DNA from: Symbiodinium natans
Taxonomy: Eukaryota; Sar; Dinophyceae; Suessiales; Symbiodiniaceae
Reading direction: 5' to 3'
Assembly: GCA_905221605.1 (NCBI GenBank)
Contig: CAJNDS010002752.1
Coordinates: 1 to 64,000 of the forward strand
DNA: 64,000 nt
The notes under the pieces were generated by a model that saw nothing but the letters and a program-made list of their open reading frames with translations, ran no database searches and was not told the DNA's origin. Made by a program: the position numbers and the translations under genes. Numbering within the stretch: the first letter of the stretch is position 1; each line of letters opens with the position of its first letter. Shown here one piece after another: positions 7,801 to 16,700 of the stretch.

Positions 7801-10366
7801 CAGCGTCCCTAACTGGTATGGCGCCTTAGCTGGCACTGGACTGATGATGTTTTCGACGTCTGCTTGCTGGCGCTTGGCGCCGGTCATGCTGGCCACTATC
7901 ATAGTCGTGCAGCCTGTGAGCGGGCAGACTATTCCAGCCAGTCATCCCCGCAGAGTCTGGACCTTCGGACTGCCTGAGCCTGTGGACCTTCCGACGACAG
8001 CACGGACGGTCACAGATGCTCGTCTAGTTCTTGTTCGGGCCCATCTCCCTAGGCAGCTTGATAATGATGGGAAGCTTCTGGAAGTCTCCCCCCCCCTGAT
8101 ACAAGGGGTTCAGCACTGGCTATATGTGCCTAGGACTAGAGTGGGGACATACACTTACTTGCTCATGCAGTGGCATAGGCAGGCGGCAGTCTTCGAGAGT
8201 CGGTCTAACCCATTGGACTGGGATGCCCTGTTCCAGTGGGCCACATCTGTCTTCACCCTAGAACAGCCGCTTGCACAAAAGTTTGTCCTGGTCCTCGACA
8301 AACAGATTTTTCGTTTCGGCACCATCGTGAGTGGTCTCCGACACGGACAGCTTCTGGCAATTGGGGAGCATACACCATCGCGCAGCCCGATGCGCTACCT
8401 CAATCCCTGGGGTGAAGAAGAAGAACTGCCTGAGATTGTCCGCAGTGACTGGGGAGACACTCTCCTCACTGGGCCCGGTGGCCAGATTTCTCTGCGCCCG
8501 GAAGGACCGGCTTTCCTGACGGCCACGGCGGGACGAAGTGAGGCTACATCCCCGGCAGTCGCACACAGCTCTTGTCAAACTCCCCTCTCGCTGCCCCCTA
8601 ATAACACCTCTCTTCTCGCTTGGGAGGCGGCTACCCACCAGCTTGGGGAAGTTCTACGACTGCTGCGACCGCGGACCCAGGGCTACGCATTCCACCCTCA
8701 ATGTAGCGCAGAGAGCGGAGTGCCTGTCAGCACGACAACCCTGGGCATCTCTCCACAAGGCCCGGTCACCCTGCCAGACGGGGCTGAACATGGAAGCAGC
8801 GCTCGGTCGGAACCTCAGGCCTCTGCAGGGTATCGTACCCCGCTACTTCTCCTCTCTCTGGTGCACCGGCGTGGCCTTTGGGTGATGCTTCTTCTCGGTA
8901 ACCTCCTGACCTGTGGGGTAGAAGCGCCGCCGGCACCTGTCGGAGTAGAACAGGCTCTCGTTAGTGCTACAGGAGCATCGATTCCAGGGGGGGGGCATAC
9001 CGAACACGCCCATTGCAATGTCACGCTACCGCTGTACGGCAATACCCTGTCATGGTCCGTGAGGGATGCCTCCCCAGAGCAGCACGGAGCCCTGCAGGCT
9101 CAGCTCAGTACTGTGTGGCAGGCTCGAGCTGGAGGCAGACGCGTCGAGGAATCACCCTCCTGGCAGAGGACTGCAGGGAAGTTCCTCATTCACTCCCCGG
9201 CTGTGCCAAGGCAGCCGCTAACAGGTCGGTTTCTGCTCACCGAAGATTGTCTTAATGAGCTATATGACATCTCCGAAATTTGGAGAAGACAAGCCCATAT
9301 CGATGCTGTCATACCGCTGTCACCACAGCCCACCCGAAGCGCCATCCACCTGACTACCTGTGAGCCGGAGTCCGACCGAGCGTCTGTTGTGCTATGGTGG
9401 GATGGGATGTTGTGGCCAAGGAAGCTCCCCAGACAATGCCCCGCTGAATGGCTACGCAACTACTGCATCCTTGGTACGGTGGGCCTCATCCCGCCCCCTG
9501 TGGGCGTACAGGCTCAACCCACTGTGCCTTTCAGAGACGGAGACTGCGTCCCCTTTTGGGTCTGTCCACAGGCTCAGCTTGAAGACATTGAGATCTCCCT
9601 AGCTGGCTGTCCCCGGAGCCTAAGGCTTTCTTGGGTTCTCCAGCTACTTCTAGCTTGCCCACGAGGCTACCTCTGTGCCTTGTTCATTCTTGCGGTGGGG
9701 CTACCTGGCCCTGCCGGGGCGATGATGACCAGTCAAAACCTAGCTCCAGAACACGTCCCCCACATGTCTTGTTGGCGACACGGCAATACCAGGGACCTGG
9801 ATAAAGCCCGCGGGGGCTTTCCGAATCACAGAGCACTCTCCATGGAAATTTTAAGGACGCAGGCGCCAAGCGCTGCCACACATCTGGTATGGCGACGCAA
9901 CAGCCTGGCCATGTGCCTACGCATGTGTTCATGCACCCCGCCTGCTGTGGCGGAGATGGCCCTTCTGGCCGGGCTGCCTTCTTCTTGCCATAGCTCTGTT
10001 GTGTTGGATGGCGCGCCACCTGACATTGAAGCTGTCCATTGGAAATTAGTCCCAGAAACTGATGCCTCACCTTCACGGCACTTGGGCCGGTGGCTGTTCA
10101 GCATCGCCTTGGGGGTCTCATCGGGTTGGAGGGTCTCCCTCCTTTCAAGTGTGATCGTTATGCACTTAACCCCTACACTAGTCAGGCCCATGACGCTTCG
10201 CCAGGCCGCGGAACCTGTTCGGGTAGGGGCATTTCCATGGCATGTGCTGCGCGGACGGTTAGCAGTCTCTCTGAGACGGGGCCCATCCTGGTGCACCTGC
10301 TCAGCCCCTTTCGGGGCATGGGGGACACGCACGAAATTAGCCGAAGCTGCGACTGGTCATGGCTAG
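1898..10366 (+). CDS. Giant multi-module LINE ORF (2822-codon open frame)
   Basis: Open from an ATG at 1898, but protein-like only from about 3680 (residue ~595); the earlier part overlaps ORF1. From there units of roughly 150-550 residues alternate with hydrophobic segments. Module hallmarks are a W-P signature (LWHPG near 5790, IWRPC near 7440) and RxGD/RHG motifs (RHGDVCVV near 6115, LRHGQLL near 8335, FRDGDC near 9530). Hydrophobic segments near 3680-3745, 3790-4100, 4166-4219, 5540-5590, 7265-7320, 7877-7924, 8877-8928, 9674-9722 and 10133-10184 mostly end in small residues, as signal peptides or membrane anchors do. No known enzyme motif is seen. The stop at 10364-10366 lies inside a module whose second half continues in another frame, so the natural protein probably runs into the next two entries. 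Role unknown; a membrane-associated or processed polyprotein is inference. Confidence 0.6.
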   Translation: MRGQRVLIKLFALACLLPLTWTNLQNYNGASQGTLSPVASSAAEEAPSGAEPAENRSRQTRRSTPSSTASRIHAASEPEGDWIEGPAEGCWENQSCGALAVSCAVRATCECGFGPPSTCWQGSKCCASCRRTTCWQAYLGTGSQLAGDASCQNYQETGSRPSCEAGLGRSGSPMALPARRAPIHQLCGGGALGGTIGCGCQRSPGDTNAFGLHYDLGCHPGSAAQRCTECRAYLATPSDWLARDGGQRSSGCSCTGSTGTQPRSGSWRWGAFSPDSDAGDWWPPCQTTTTRSRRGHFPWRYADLGFPNDGNRKPQSPASSCLWEPLDKTLAALARGGQTAGEESQADIYGHRDARPDRHSHGKHARSRATGWNAGGCAMAAGKHRQNPHPSLTPNLVLDGTCPFCTGGAGWIRWFQRANVLSWGRGDGSPPFSGRGRLAAMATELDHGMEYVGGATYGHVWSCCHCGSKQSGVAGGASRATAHGHRRGPQPMSEHAAELAATPLGMRTRDCDCGRGPDALLLVPKKLPSRCSGLSPSCAPPRPHSSCCGSGRHVIHATMHRRMVVPTAGSREAPRLSGTPGCQHPSPSASRPAANVRLSLLACIVCILAGTTSTARGLGPPSGRGTFVSVRTLWFIGHCLGCGGCIAVQGTEFLLAALSAGVLLGCVWTTLADPPHFKPLGQMAYDLPSEHQVLGLLLAAMGCGLALAPCLLMVVVAWLPIGVFLLGLLSPALPPQHTRREPWCRNKRTRETAVKQMKGCFFLCLLFSPVGASGLPKIHNPEHVRQEEGVVSMPDNNETDDSFMMQVAGQAHFNRIPAWSLSRVPRIRIRRELHPLEEVGARPLAMQELCTATYTRKLAVFHGGVVEGPEPILFRVDSRLFRPALDEAIVQALGISADAVDVLMLASPFDSVTREQYVLRPRAFPWYAQAVPVLVRGELDSFHVLQAARDEQCHDLVAAAALLTQMQSIPEAEQCQCVEGTFVADSQPLLQPRCDAIVWTPIALKQRLIEASAHSPYADMHSNQGPPSQNLLSCVIITANGIIHALTPAFAPDSETFRFLRGEFPELASLTMRRMRYALTDLPPTQFLAFRREELGRHSLVVDLRALDLGLLTLTVPRYISCSQILDVTARDHARILDTAAMHEHVMSGDYICLLHDQAVGPDVMLDVAGFDLLRAYRHTLVEVPIGSDSENAASRGASLAKALLIAAAPLRGPVGSMCLLLVVGASQALAGRAASAPPHRSGRLQRVPAPPCNLPNKASQATHAAIQRELLASGRLLTPVISPSPLGNDDPREVTFKLWHPGRVLTRCYPAQWPWFDVHADLLETVSALGRYVVLPAAATPDHRAVHMVAISSADTHSTILVARAGSWKCLDVDWRNPAADIHAWVESSDGTHSYRIDCAHRGRMRHGDVCVVVDTFQSASPTLLDISTLSLTMPVGCSWTRTIGRQVFPLLQAGQPHLWLPRVQGVTARDTAMDMLHTLRSPNPETTHLLDVPPYLLGLPGPILLAAPRGGMCTLVWLHDCHECVPHGVAFAVEGVFPNRADLLYALRELPGATATIWLRATEMFLLWGPSESLHSADNEAVVAEIVTASVDMRLLLSHSRTDSLSSAPHMGAQGMASMPGPQEARSSQISSLDSSLADPCIPTLGIPDEGTLHVVYCGSIQTSCVVPCPSRRMPWALIIGDEIRTACTDQTSWAEVATVADLSVLDLQGVAVVLDGFRWMWPEPITHLGHACGTLLRRTPNKDSRCYVESEHTLPPSPLQARSSCGGMRLAKWAQLVAWTASAPCTGRWLPIALLVNAAMAMVVPVDPTAARPPLMCVPPPGFLLFVDVLNCFLQHPPAEGTLLRIWRPCRGPAVYQLRQQVDLDNLSTWLREQGCRPTRDVFHLAHDSGPDAIDLLCTPPASGAWWILRDGSHRELLRPVCQLPDISEQLVTIDEGGQAHRLICGGQADLRPELLPGKRAAIGRSVPNWYGALAGTGLMMFSTSACWRLAPVMLATIIVVQPVSGQTIPASHPRRVWTFGLPEPVDLPTTARTVTDARLVLVRAHLPRQLDNDGKLLEVSPPLIQGVQHWLYVPRTRVGTYTYLLMQWHRQAAVFESRSNPLDWDALFQWATSVFTLEQPLAQKFVLVLDKQIFRFGTIVSGLRHGQLLAIGEHTPSRSPMRYLNPWGEEEELPEIVRSDWGDTLLTGPGGQISLRPEGPAFLTATAGRSEATSPAVAHSSCQTPLSLPPNNTSLLAWEAATHQLGEVLRLLRPRTQGYAFHPQCSAESGVPVSTTTLGISPQGPVTLPDGAEHGSSARSEPQASAGYRTPLLLLSLVHRRGLWVMLLLGNLLTCGVEAPPAPVGVEQALVSATGASIPGGGHTEHAHCNVTLPLYGNTLSWSVRDASPEQHGALQAQLSTVWQARAGGRRVEESPSWQRTAGKFLIHSPAVPRQPLTGRFLLTEDCLNELYDISEIWRRQAHIDAVIPLSPQPTRSAIHLTTCEPESDRASVVLWWDGMLWPRKLPRQCPAEWLRNYCILGTVGLIPPPVGVQAQPTVPFRDGDCVPFWVCPQAQLEDIEISLAGCPRSLRLSWVLQLLLACPRGYLCALFILAVGLPGPAGAMMTSQNLAPEHVPHMSCWRHGNTRDLDKARGGFPNHRALSMEILRTQAPSAATHLVWRRNSLAMCLRMCSCTPPAVAEMALLAGLPSSCHSSVVLDGAPPDIEAVHWKLVPETDASPSRHLGRWLFSIALGVSSGWRVSLLSSVIVMHLTPTLVRPMTLRQAAEPVRVGAFPWHVLRGRLAVSLRRGPSWCTCSAPFGAWGTRTKLAEAATGHG
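2115..3710 (+). CDS. LINE ORF1 protein (531 aa, helical, basic N-terminus)
   Basis: The frame is open from about 1929, but the first ATG is at 2115 and begins a Lys/Gly/Ser-rich basic tail (MPPQSRKETGSKG). Residues about 41-136 are strongly helical and Ala/Leu/Glu/Gln-rich with heptad-like spacing, as expected for a coiled coil. The middle is Pro/Ser/Thr-rich and probably disordered; the C-terminal third is again helical and contains a Cys-rich stretch (CYSCLKSC). No RRM, zinc knuckle or esterase motif was found. Known LINE ORF1 proteins are coiled-coil nucleic-acid chaperones that coat the element RNA; that role is inferred from position and composition. Frame 2 is also open across this region but is Gly/Cys/Ser/Arg-rich like a shadow, so I take this frame as the real one. 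It ends at a TAG at 3708-3710, just where frame 2 becomes convincing. Confidence 0.65.
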   Translation: MPPQSRKETGSKGQPKGAGKTKAAAPLLSAVRFVPPASVVSALQARAGRAQNAVLAAEEQHAGKRTLAQEANWLATQVAKTTKRLEADLRAKQDLGEAALQWHSQLAEHLSTNYAEVERLAGQLDADVKEALEILTPLVSTTTSDATQVLLHKGAQNAGPIWPPQVTGLLEMAANALRAVAALDPLGHNRAPAVGGGVPSVPTQTQGIGGHHARRQPPGLDGGIFPGAMLTSGSPTMVTESHRAQPPPVSGNRWTKRSQPLLEEDKRPVKSPRLTSMGTGTRGQTDTAMASTQDHGPLAGTPEAVPWPQESTGRTPTRPSRPTSSWMAPAHSAPVELDGSDGFSEPMSFLGGEEMEAPLSAVEEDWQQWQLSWITAWNTSVGQLMDMCGAAATAAQSNPVLQEVLPEPPHMDTEEVRNQCQSTLRSLQQHPWACGPEIATVVEDLMRCYSCLKSCPAAVPDCPQAVLLLGHILHAAVQDVMSYTPQCTEEWLFPQLVLGKHPDLAARLGASTPALPHHALLQTCACPFSPA

Positions 10367-10785
10367 TGCGCCTCTTATATGCTGAGGAACCTAGATGGGG
10401 GCACCAACTAGTGCCAGTTTGGCCCAACACTGTCGCCAACACCTTGACCCTCGTCCCAGTTCCACCGGACAACTCCTTGGTTTGTGTGGTTGTGGTGGCG
10501 TCAACATGGAGGCTGAGCCTGTGCGTCCCGCAAGTTGCTCGGCTGGAGTGGGTGCAGGAAGCTATAAGTCACCGAGCACCGCAGGCCTTTGGGCAGCTCT
10601 TTCCACCCCCGCCTCTCGAGGCGCTGCTTGAGCCAATGCCATCCTCTGAACTAGAGAGCGAGGTGCAGGCTACACTCCACATGCGTAGCGGTGACGTTTT
10701 CTACGCCTCTCTCCTGGGACAAGCAAGGCTCCGCCCGAAGAGGGGGGGAGGTCACGGTGGAATCCCTCGCCTCCCTCAGACATGA
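10090..10785 (+). pseudogene. Frame-1 bridging piece of the LINE polyprotein
   Basis: This frame is open without an ATG start (10090 is GTG). Its part from about 10240 to 10745 carries module sequence missing from frame 2: LVPVWP, LVPVPP and MRSGDVF align in order with LVPVWP, LVPCPP and LRHGDL of the next module (about 11680-11930). The reading therefore shifts 2 to 1 between about 10240 and 10364, and 1 to 2 by about 10785, probably at the seven-G run at 10742-10748. Upstream of 10240 the frame is a shadow. A single-base indel at each site, or base-calling error in the G run, explains the pattern most simply; programmed frameshifting is less likely. Confidence 0.7.
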
Positions 10786-13700
10786 CACTCTTTGGCAACG
10801 GTTCTTAGTCATACCCTTCACCTTTGAATGCACCATATGGCAGCCCGGAAACAGTCCGAGTGTCATCGAGGTCCCAGCTGGGTCGAGATGGTTGCCGCAC
10901 TCCCAGACCTTCGACAGTTTCCCGGAGTTGGGGGCTAGAGGCCAATGGGTCATCGCTCCTTGGGCATGGGGTCAAGGCATACATCTGTGCCTGCGCTGCC
11001 GTGACGCCTTCCATGCACACATACTGATACACTGCGCTAGCAACAATCTGTGCGTCCGGACCCCTACCTGTGCGGATCGTGCGTACGTACAACACATCTT
11101 CACTGGGGCGGGAGGCCGTGGCGCTTGGACCGTCGCTGGCAGCTCCCCCCACCCCGCAACACAACTTACTGACCCGGTTCATCTTAGGGATGGAGATGTC
11201 CTGCGAGAGGGTTGTGCCGTAAGGGCACTGCCCTCGGCCCGCTCCAGTGGACGTCGCAGCCTAACCCTAAGCATAGGGCTGCACCTTCTAATCTCAGGAG
11301 GGTGGGGACATTGGCCAGTTGGGCAGGGCCAGGAAATAGTGCTTCTCTTGCCCCTTCTATGGGTTTCCCCAGCCATGGAACTTGAATGTAGCTCTAGCTC
11401 CAGTGAGTCAGGACAGCCTCCCGCCAGGCGGTCAAGGTCGCCCTCCAGGAGCGGTGCCTACCAACCACTGAAGCCACGGGTCGTTGAGGTCGGCTTGGTC
11501 CATCACCCAACCTCGCCTAGATGGCGTCCTGCCGAACACACGGTCAACTTGGGCGGCTTTCCATGGATCCAAACACTGTGCCCCGTTATGGGGGCGGCGG
11601 CTCCTTTGCGGCCACATCCGCATATGCCACAGCAGGACATCTACCAACTGGTGCGAGCCACCATGCAGGACTGGCCGGAACCTCTTGTCCCTGTCTGGCC
11701 AGCACTGAGCATGGGAGCTCTACATCTCGTACCCTGCCCCCCGCCCCCCCTTCTGTGCGTTGCGGTTGTCAAAGGCGGAGAGGTGCAAGCGCGATTACTG
11801 TTGCGGGATATGCCATGCCGACTAGTTCCTGACGCCCTCGGGATCGGTACGGACTATGCAGGGCCCCTCACAGCCGCGCCTTCCTTTCTTTCTTCTTCCA
11901 ACACCCGTCTCCGACATGGAGACCTCATTTGTGCGAGGCCAATGGCTAACTATCGGGTCCCTCCGGCCATGCCCATACATCTAACGCCATCCCAGGCCCG
12001 CCACCACGCTCTCTGGCAGCTCCCATTTGTCATTTCGCAAACTGGGCGAGTCACCATGTGGCGCCCAGGAGCACCGGCGCGCACCGTGGACACACCTGTT
12101 GGGTTCACGTGGAAGCCTGCTGCCTGTTGCTTCGCGGGCGACTGGGTAGGACAAGGGGAGCAATGGGCACCGGTGCCATGGATCCCCGCACCTGGGCTTC
12201 ATCTGTGTTTACGTAGCCCGAGCCATCTCTATGCTCATGTTATCTTCTGGGGTGCTAGCCCAATCTGCCAGAGGGTTTCAGTCCGGGCCATGGACACCCT
12301 CGACAACTCCCATCTGGTGCGCGGGGTCGCAGGGTTGGCTCCGTCTGAAATCTCACTCCGGGATGGCGATATCATCGAGCCCTCCGTTCCGTACGCGGGG
12401 CAGTCGACTACGGAGTTGCAAGCCCGACCTTTCTGGCTGACTCTGCTTCTTGGTAGGTGGGTTTTATGCCGTGCTACTGGTGCGCCTTCCGGGTGGATCG
12501 GCATTGCTGCTGTCCTCTACGTCCTCACGCAATGCCAAGCTGGGGGTGTGCCCCATGGCAAGCTTCAGATCACTGTCCCTTCCGAAGCACAGTGGAGAGG
12601 GCAAGGCTACAGGGCTAACCTCTCGGCTGCGGGCCTTGTAGGACCGCTAAGCCGATGCCAAAGTTCCACCCCATACGCCTATTGGGATGCCAGGCAGATT
12701 TTCACGCAATGCTGGAGCTGTTACCTCTGCCCTCGCGGAGCACCGGAACTGGTTTGGCGCCAGAGCGGAGATCGGATCTGGGAGGCGGACCTTACACCCG
12801 TCGGGCAACTACAGGAGTTCCTTTATGAATACTGGATGGCTGAGGACCTGCCACTGGACCTCCCTAGTGCGGTCCGCCCTCACCTGCGGGCTGCGTGGGA
12901 TGCATACCCGAAATGGACCCATGGTGTCCCGGATCAGCTCCTTCTGGCCACGGATGGGTCGGGGGCCGGTTCTGGGGCCTGGGCTTTCACCGCGTGGGCC
13001 GCTTTCCGTGGTTCCTGGTTCAGAGTCGGCTGGGAACATGGCAAGTTGCACGCAGCTGGGCTCCCATCTGAGTTTCCCCCCGTTCTACGCTCCTATGTTG
13101 CTGAGCTTATGGCACTTCAAACAGCAGCTCTTTGGGCATCCGTATGGGTGGATGCCAACCGGGCTGCTTGGGGAGGTGTGCCCTCGCGGGTTGTGGCTGC
13201 AGTCGACAACCAGGCCGCCCTCATGGTGGCTGCAGGCCATGCAACTGCCTCCTCCGTATGGGCAAAAGATGCCAGAGTGGCCTGGCAGGCCCTTCAATCA
13301 CGGGTTAGCACCGACCTCGTACATGTGCCAGGTCACGCGGGGTATATCGTCAATGAGCTGGCTGATAGCTTGGCTGGCCTAGCCGCGGCTGGTGGACCTA
13401 GTGGACCGGATAGGGGCAGAGAGCCCCCCCAGTTTTCGGATCACTGGGTGAAACACGCCCAGCACCTGTGGCTTGTGCCATATGGGACACTACTTACCAA
13501 CACTTGCCTCGTTCTTCGTGTCGTGGTTGCGCCTGACCCGCCGCCCAACTCGGGCATCCCAGACACACCAGGCGAGCCGGATGTAAGTGAGACGGGGTCC
13601 CCCTCGCCGGTTACAATCTTCTCCCGCGTCATTCAGGCGAATGTCCAAACCTTGAAGGATGTCGTCCCGCATTTCTTCAATAAAGCCGGCACAGGACAAC

Positions 13701-16700
13701 GACGGGCCTACTTGGTCAAGCAGTTAGACCATCTGAAGGTCGACGTCGCCACTCTCCAAGAATGCCGCTCTCGTGCAGGGAGGTGGATGTCCGGCAACTT
13801 CCTCACGTGGCGCTCCGGCGCGGACAAGGCCGGCCAATACGGCTGTGAAATCTGGGTTAGGGACAGCTGGGTGCCCGGCTGCTCAACTCTTGATGCTTGG
13901 ACGATAGTGCACTCTGCCCCCCGCCTGCTGATCATCCAATCAATGCGGTTACCTGTGCCTATCTGCATTCTGTCGGCACATGCGCCACATGCAGATCGCC
14001 CCCGTTCCGAAATTGTGGCCTTCTGGGGTGACTTGCGGACACGCTTGGCTAGATTGCCCCCTACGGCAGCCATTTGGCTGGGTCTTGATGCAAATGCGGA
14101 CTTTGCAGTTGCTGATACGAATGGCCACAACATTGGCACCTTGGTTTCCGTTCATGAGCCTAGAGTTGGGGATGACAAACTTGCTCACATTTGTCGAAAA
14201 GCGTGCCTGGTCGCAGTGTCTACCTTCTCACATATACATCAAGGGCACACCTGGACGTGGCAGCACTCCAGCGGGCTGCGCAAACGCCTGGATCACATCC
14301 TGATTTCCGAAGAAGCTTGGAACATCTCCATGACGCGACCGTTTCCGGACTTCGATGTGCTCCTAGGCCCACGTGACCACATGCCACTTATGGCGGAGGG
14401 GACCTTGACCCTCGCGGCGCCTACAGTCGAGCGGGCGCCTCGGCTGTGCACACCCACAGAATGCGCTCGAATGGCTCCAGCCCTGTGGGGCTCGGTTGGA
14501 TCATGGACGGAGACACTATCCCTGCCCCCTCAAGTTCAAGTCGAGACATTTGTTGCGAGATATCAGGCTCTCTGCCGACAATTGCCTCGCAGACCCCGAG
14601 CGCATCCCAAGCAACCCTATCTCAGTGAGGAGGCTTGGCGACTCCTGTGCTCCCTCAAGCAGCTGAGACAGGACAAGGTCCAGGCCAAGGCCCGAGCTCG
14701 GCTAGCATGGCTGAGACAATGTTGGCAGGCGTGGAAGGGTAGACGCCGACAGCTTCGACGCCTCGAAACATGGCGTCAAGTGGCGATCCTCTCGAGACGC
14801 GAGGCGGGCATGTGCCGGCGCCTGCACCGTCTGGGGCAACGCGATAAAACAGTTCACTTGCACTCCCTCTTGTCTGGCGCTATTTCGGCATGGCACGTCC
14901 ATGGCCGGGTGGATCATGCCCTGATGCATCTCAAATGGGCTTCCAGGCGTGCAGCGGAACGCAGGAAGGTGCACTCCGCTGGTGGCTACAACATCCAAGC
15001 CGAGTTACGCGAACAGTTCAGGGAGCAGGAGCAGGGACGAGTGGTGACCCCTCAGCAGCTTGATGACTTCCACTTGGCGTGGCAGGAAAAGCCAGGATGC
15101 CCCTGCCCTGAGGCTTTGCCGTCGCTACTGGAAGTGGAGCATCTCTGCCGACGACAGCGCCCTACTAAAGCTCCAGGGCCGGATGGCATTAGAAACGGGG
15201 TATGGTCTCACCAACCCGCCCTTGCCAGCCGCTGGCTTTGGCAACTGCACGCGAAGATTACTTTGCGAGGAAAGGAGCCATCTGGCTTCAAGCACGCTCT
15301 TGCGTGCGCCCTTTACAAGAAAGGGCCGGCAGCGATCCCCAGCAATTATCGCTCCATTGTTCTCCTTAACGGCGTGGCGAAAATTTGGCATGGCCACATC
15401 CGCAACACAATAGGTCGGAAGGTGGTCAACGCCTATCAGCCGCTCCAGCTCGGAGGACGCCCTGGCATGCATGTGGGATATGCTCTCACTGCCTACCGAG
15501 CTGCAGCAGGCCTTACCCTGGCAGCCCAGCACTCCTTGATTGCTCTTTTCGTGGACGTGCAGGCCGCTTTCTATGAGGTTGACCGGGAGCTCCTTTTCGG
15601 GGATTCGCGACAACTGCAGCCGCGTGTTGACCAAATCCTTCCCTGGGCCCAACATCTCTTGGACGGTGGCGCCCTTGGGCAGTTGGGGTTGGATGTCGCT
15701 GACCGGGCGCTGCTGCAAGACTGTGTCAGCGGCTCCAGCTGGCTGCTGCGTGGAGATAGATTGCCGGTCTTGGCATCACGGGGCAGCCGTCCGGGCGATG
15801 GATTGGCTGACGTCCTCTTCGGAGCGATCATGACCTGCATCATTGCCTGTCTTAGCAATGAGTTGGGGAAACATGGCGTTGCTCACCACAACCTCGCGGT
15901 TGCCTGTGCTGATGCGGTAGAGGAGCCATGCCCCATTGCATGGGCAGATGACCTCGTCTTGCTCGCTGATGTGCCAGAGGCGGGGCTCCTGCCCTCGACC
16001 TTGCGATGCATGGGCAGCATTACGCTTGAGGTCTTTCAACAGTTCCGACTCCGGGTCAATGTGTCGGCTGGGAAGACGGAGTTCCTCATAGACCCTCGTG
16101 GCGCTGGCGCCACGGCCGTGCGAGGAGAGCTGCTGCAAGGGGATGCCATCGTCCAATTGGACGCTAAAGCCATAAGGATTGCTCCCGAATACAAATATCT
16201 TGGTGTTCCGCAGTTGCCCCGAGACAATGGCAGGCGAGATATTGAGCAAGCCATTGGCCGTGGCAGGGGAGCTGAAGTCGCTGCTGGGCCGTTGCTCACC
16301 AGGTCGCGCCTTCCATGGAGAATCAGGGAAGGATGGATTGCAGGCCGAATCCTACCGGCCACTTATGCTTGCCTGGCCACTTCCCTTGCGCCAGGTCGCA
16401 ACAGCCTCAAACCGATGGAAAGTTTCCTCCATCGTATTAGGAGGAAAGTGTGGCAAACCTGGCAGGAGGGGCACCACGCATGCCAGAAAGCCCTGGAGGT
16501 GCTTGTGCCTGTGACTTCGCCAACAGAGGCCCTTCTTGTGGCGAGATGCAGACTGGTCGTGCAGCTATGTGTGTCTGCTCCTGAACGAGTGTGGGACATG
16601 TTCGAGGCCGCCCTGATGCGGGATGTGCCCTGGGCGCGCGACCTGCTGTACGCGACCAGGCAGGTCTGGCGCAGCACATACATCCCTGGTGAGCTCATCA

